64,000 nt of DNA from Acholeplasmataceae bacterium (lineage in GTDB: Bacteria > Bacillota_I > Bacilli_A > Acholeplasmatales > Acholeplasmataceae). Positions 63,551 to 64,000 of the stretch are shown here, in pieces. The position numbers and the translations under genes were made by a program. Under the pieces are notes generated by a model that worked only from the letters and a program-made list of their open reading frames with translations, did no database searches and was not told the origin of the DNA. Every line of letters starts with the position of its first letter. The first letter of the stretch is position 1. The stretch spans positions 82,640 through 146,639 of the forward strand of contig JAGYLU010000001.1 in the NCBI GenBank assembly GCA_018400755.1. The letters are read 5' to 3'.

Positions 63551-64000
63551 TTCTTATTCCTCCACTTTGAGTATTGAACTCATCCTTTATGAACTCACTG
63601 ACATCGCTCTTGAGGAAAAAACCAAACATATACCGTCTCAACACGTCAATTTTGCCATGCCAGCATAGGTCAATCAGATATTGAAAAGACTTTATTCATA
63701 TGACAATCCATAAGTGACATCGACTTCAGGCTTAGCCAATCTGTTCGATCAGCTTGAGTATGAAGACTTTTTGTTGTCGCTGGTGTGACAAAGCGTGTTC
63801 ATGCGTCTCCCTTTTGGTGGTGAACTGAATCATCCGCTTTGCTTCTGATCGCGTTTCCGATTGGCTTTAAGCGCTTGATGCTCATCGAGCAATCCAAGTT
63901 TTCCGCCCTCAAATCATCATCAAATACCCTGATCTGCCATGGGTTTATATCATTTAACATTTCATTGATCTTGCCAATCAATCAAACGTTTGGAGACGTT
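63551..64000. other. Right edge, no gene recognised
   Basis: One minus-strand frame of 60 codons (63799-63981) has no ribosome binding site and no known motif. A neighbouring frame gives KLGLLDEHQALKANRKRDQ, which may be a remnant of a gene that continues past the edge. Nothing firm can be said. Confidence 0.35.

Overview
The window reads as a low-to-moderate GC Gram-positive-type bacterium without an outer membrane. Secreted proteins carry lipoboxes, ribosome binding sites are AGGAGG-like, and genes sit in long same-strand runs with ATGA overlaps. TAA, TAG and TGA all end good genes, so the standard bacterial code applies. The mix (class 2 GalT, MBH-like Mrp complex, EFR1 ferredoxin, LemA/TPM pair, proteins with a C-terminal membrane anchor) suggests a Bacillota or Mollicutes-related anaerobe such as the Acholeplasma/Izemoplasma group. 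That placement is inference; no rRNA or tRNA gene was seen. The number of broken genes points to ongoing gene decay.

Layout. 0-8 kb: housekeeping and small accessory genes (lipoprotein cut by the left edge, Ste24 protease, Fic protein, acetyltransferases, MscL, a membrane methyltransferase). 8-13.7 kb: a graveyard holding the remains of an AbiE toxin-antitoxin pair, a duplicated piece of its 5' end, and a Phd antitoxin plus RhuM protein, around one intact lipoprotein with a formylglycine-generating-enzyme-like domain. 13.9-16.8 kb: a three-gene minus-strand operon of an alpha/alpha-toroid protein, a cobalamin-binding sensor and a diguanylate cyclase.

17.5-40.5 kb: one plus-strand catabolic locus of about 23 kb, probably for a host or biofilm glycan rich in galactose and N-acetylhexosamine. 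It encodes a nucleoside-hydrolase-like enzyme, an ABC importer without its own ATPase, a Gfo/Idh/MocA oxidoreductase, large surface proteins, a ribokinase, an AraC regulator, N-acetylhexosamine 1-kinase, class 2 GalT, a GH4 glycosidase, two DUF4874/DUF4832-like TIM-barrel proteins, NagB, a ROK kinase and a PIG-L deacetylase. An extended -10 promoter and a repeated 25-bp site lie in front of it, and a strong terminator closes it. Both DUF4832-like genes and the ribokinase gene are broken by a single lesion each.

40.6-44.9 kb: a minus-strand Mrp-type cation/proton antiporter operon (E-F-G-MbhD-B-C-D) without the large MrpA subunit. 45.4-49.2 kb: a TetR regulator with an ABC exporter pair. 49.3-51.9 kb: a CrtI-like oxidoreductase, a flavodoxin and a membrane protein. 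51.85-56.8 kb: an island bounded by 73-bp direct repeats, carrying a dead transposase and a dead Rhs toxin gene with a possible immunity gene; it separates two genes that were once directly convergent. 56.7-61.3 kb: a minus-strand operon with two dead genes (quinone oxidoreductase, phosphotransferase) between live ones. 61.3-64 kb: TPM and LemA proteins, a pRiA4b ORF-3-like protein and an unresolved right edge.
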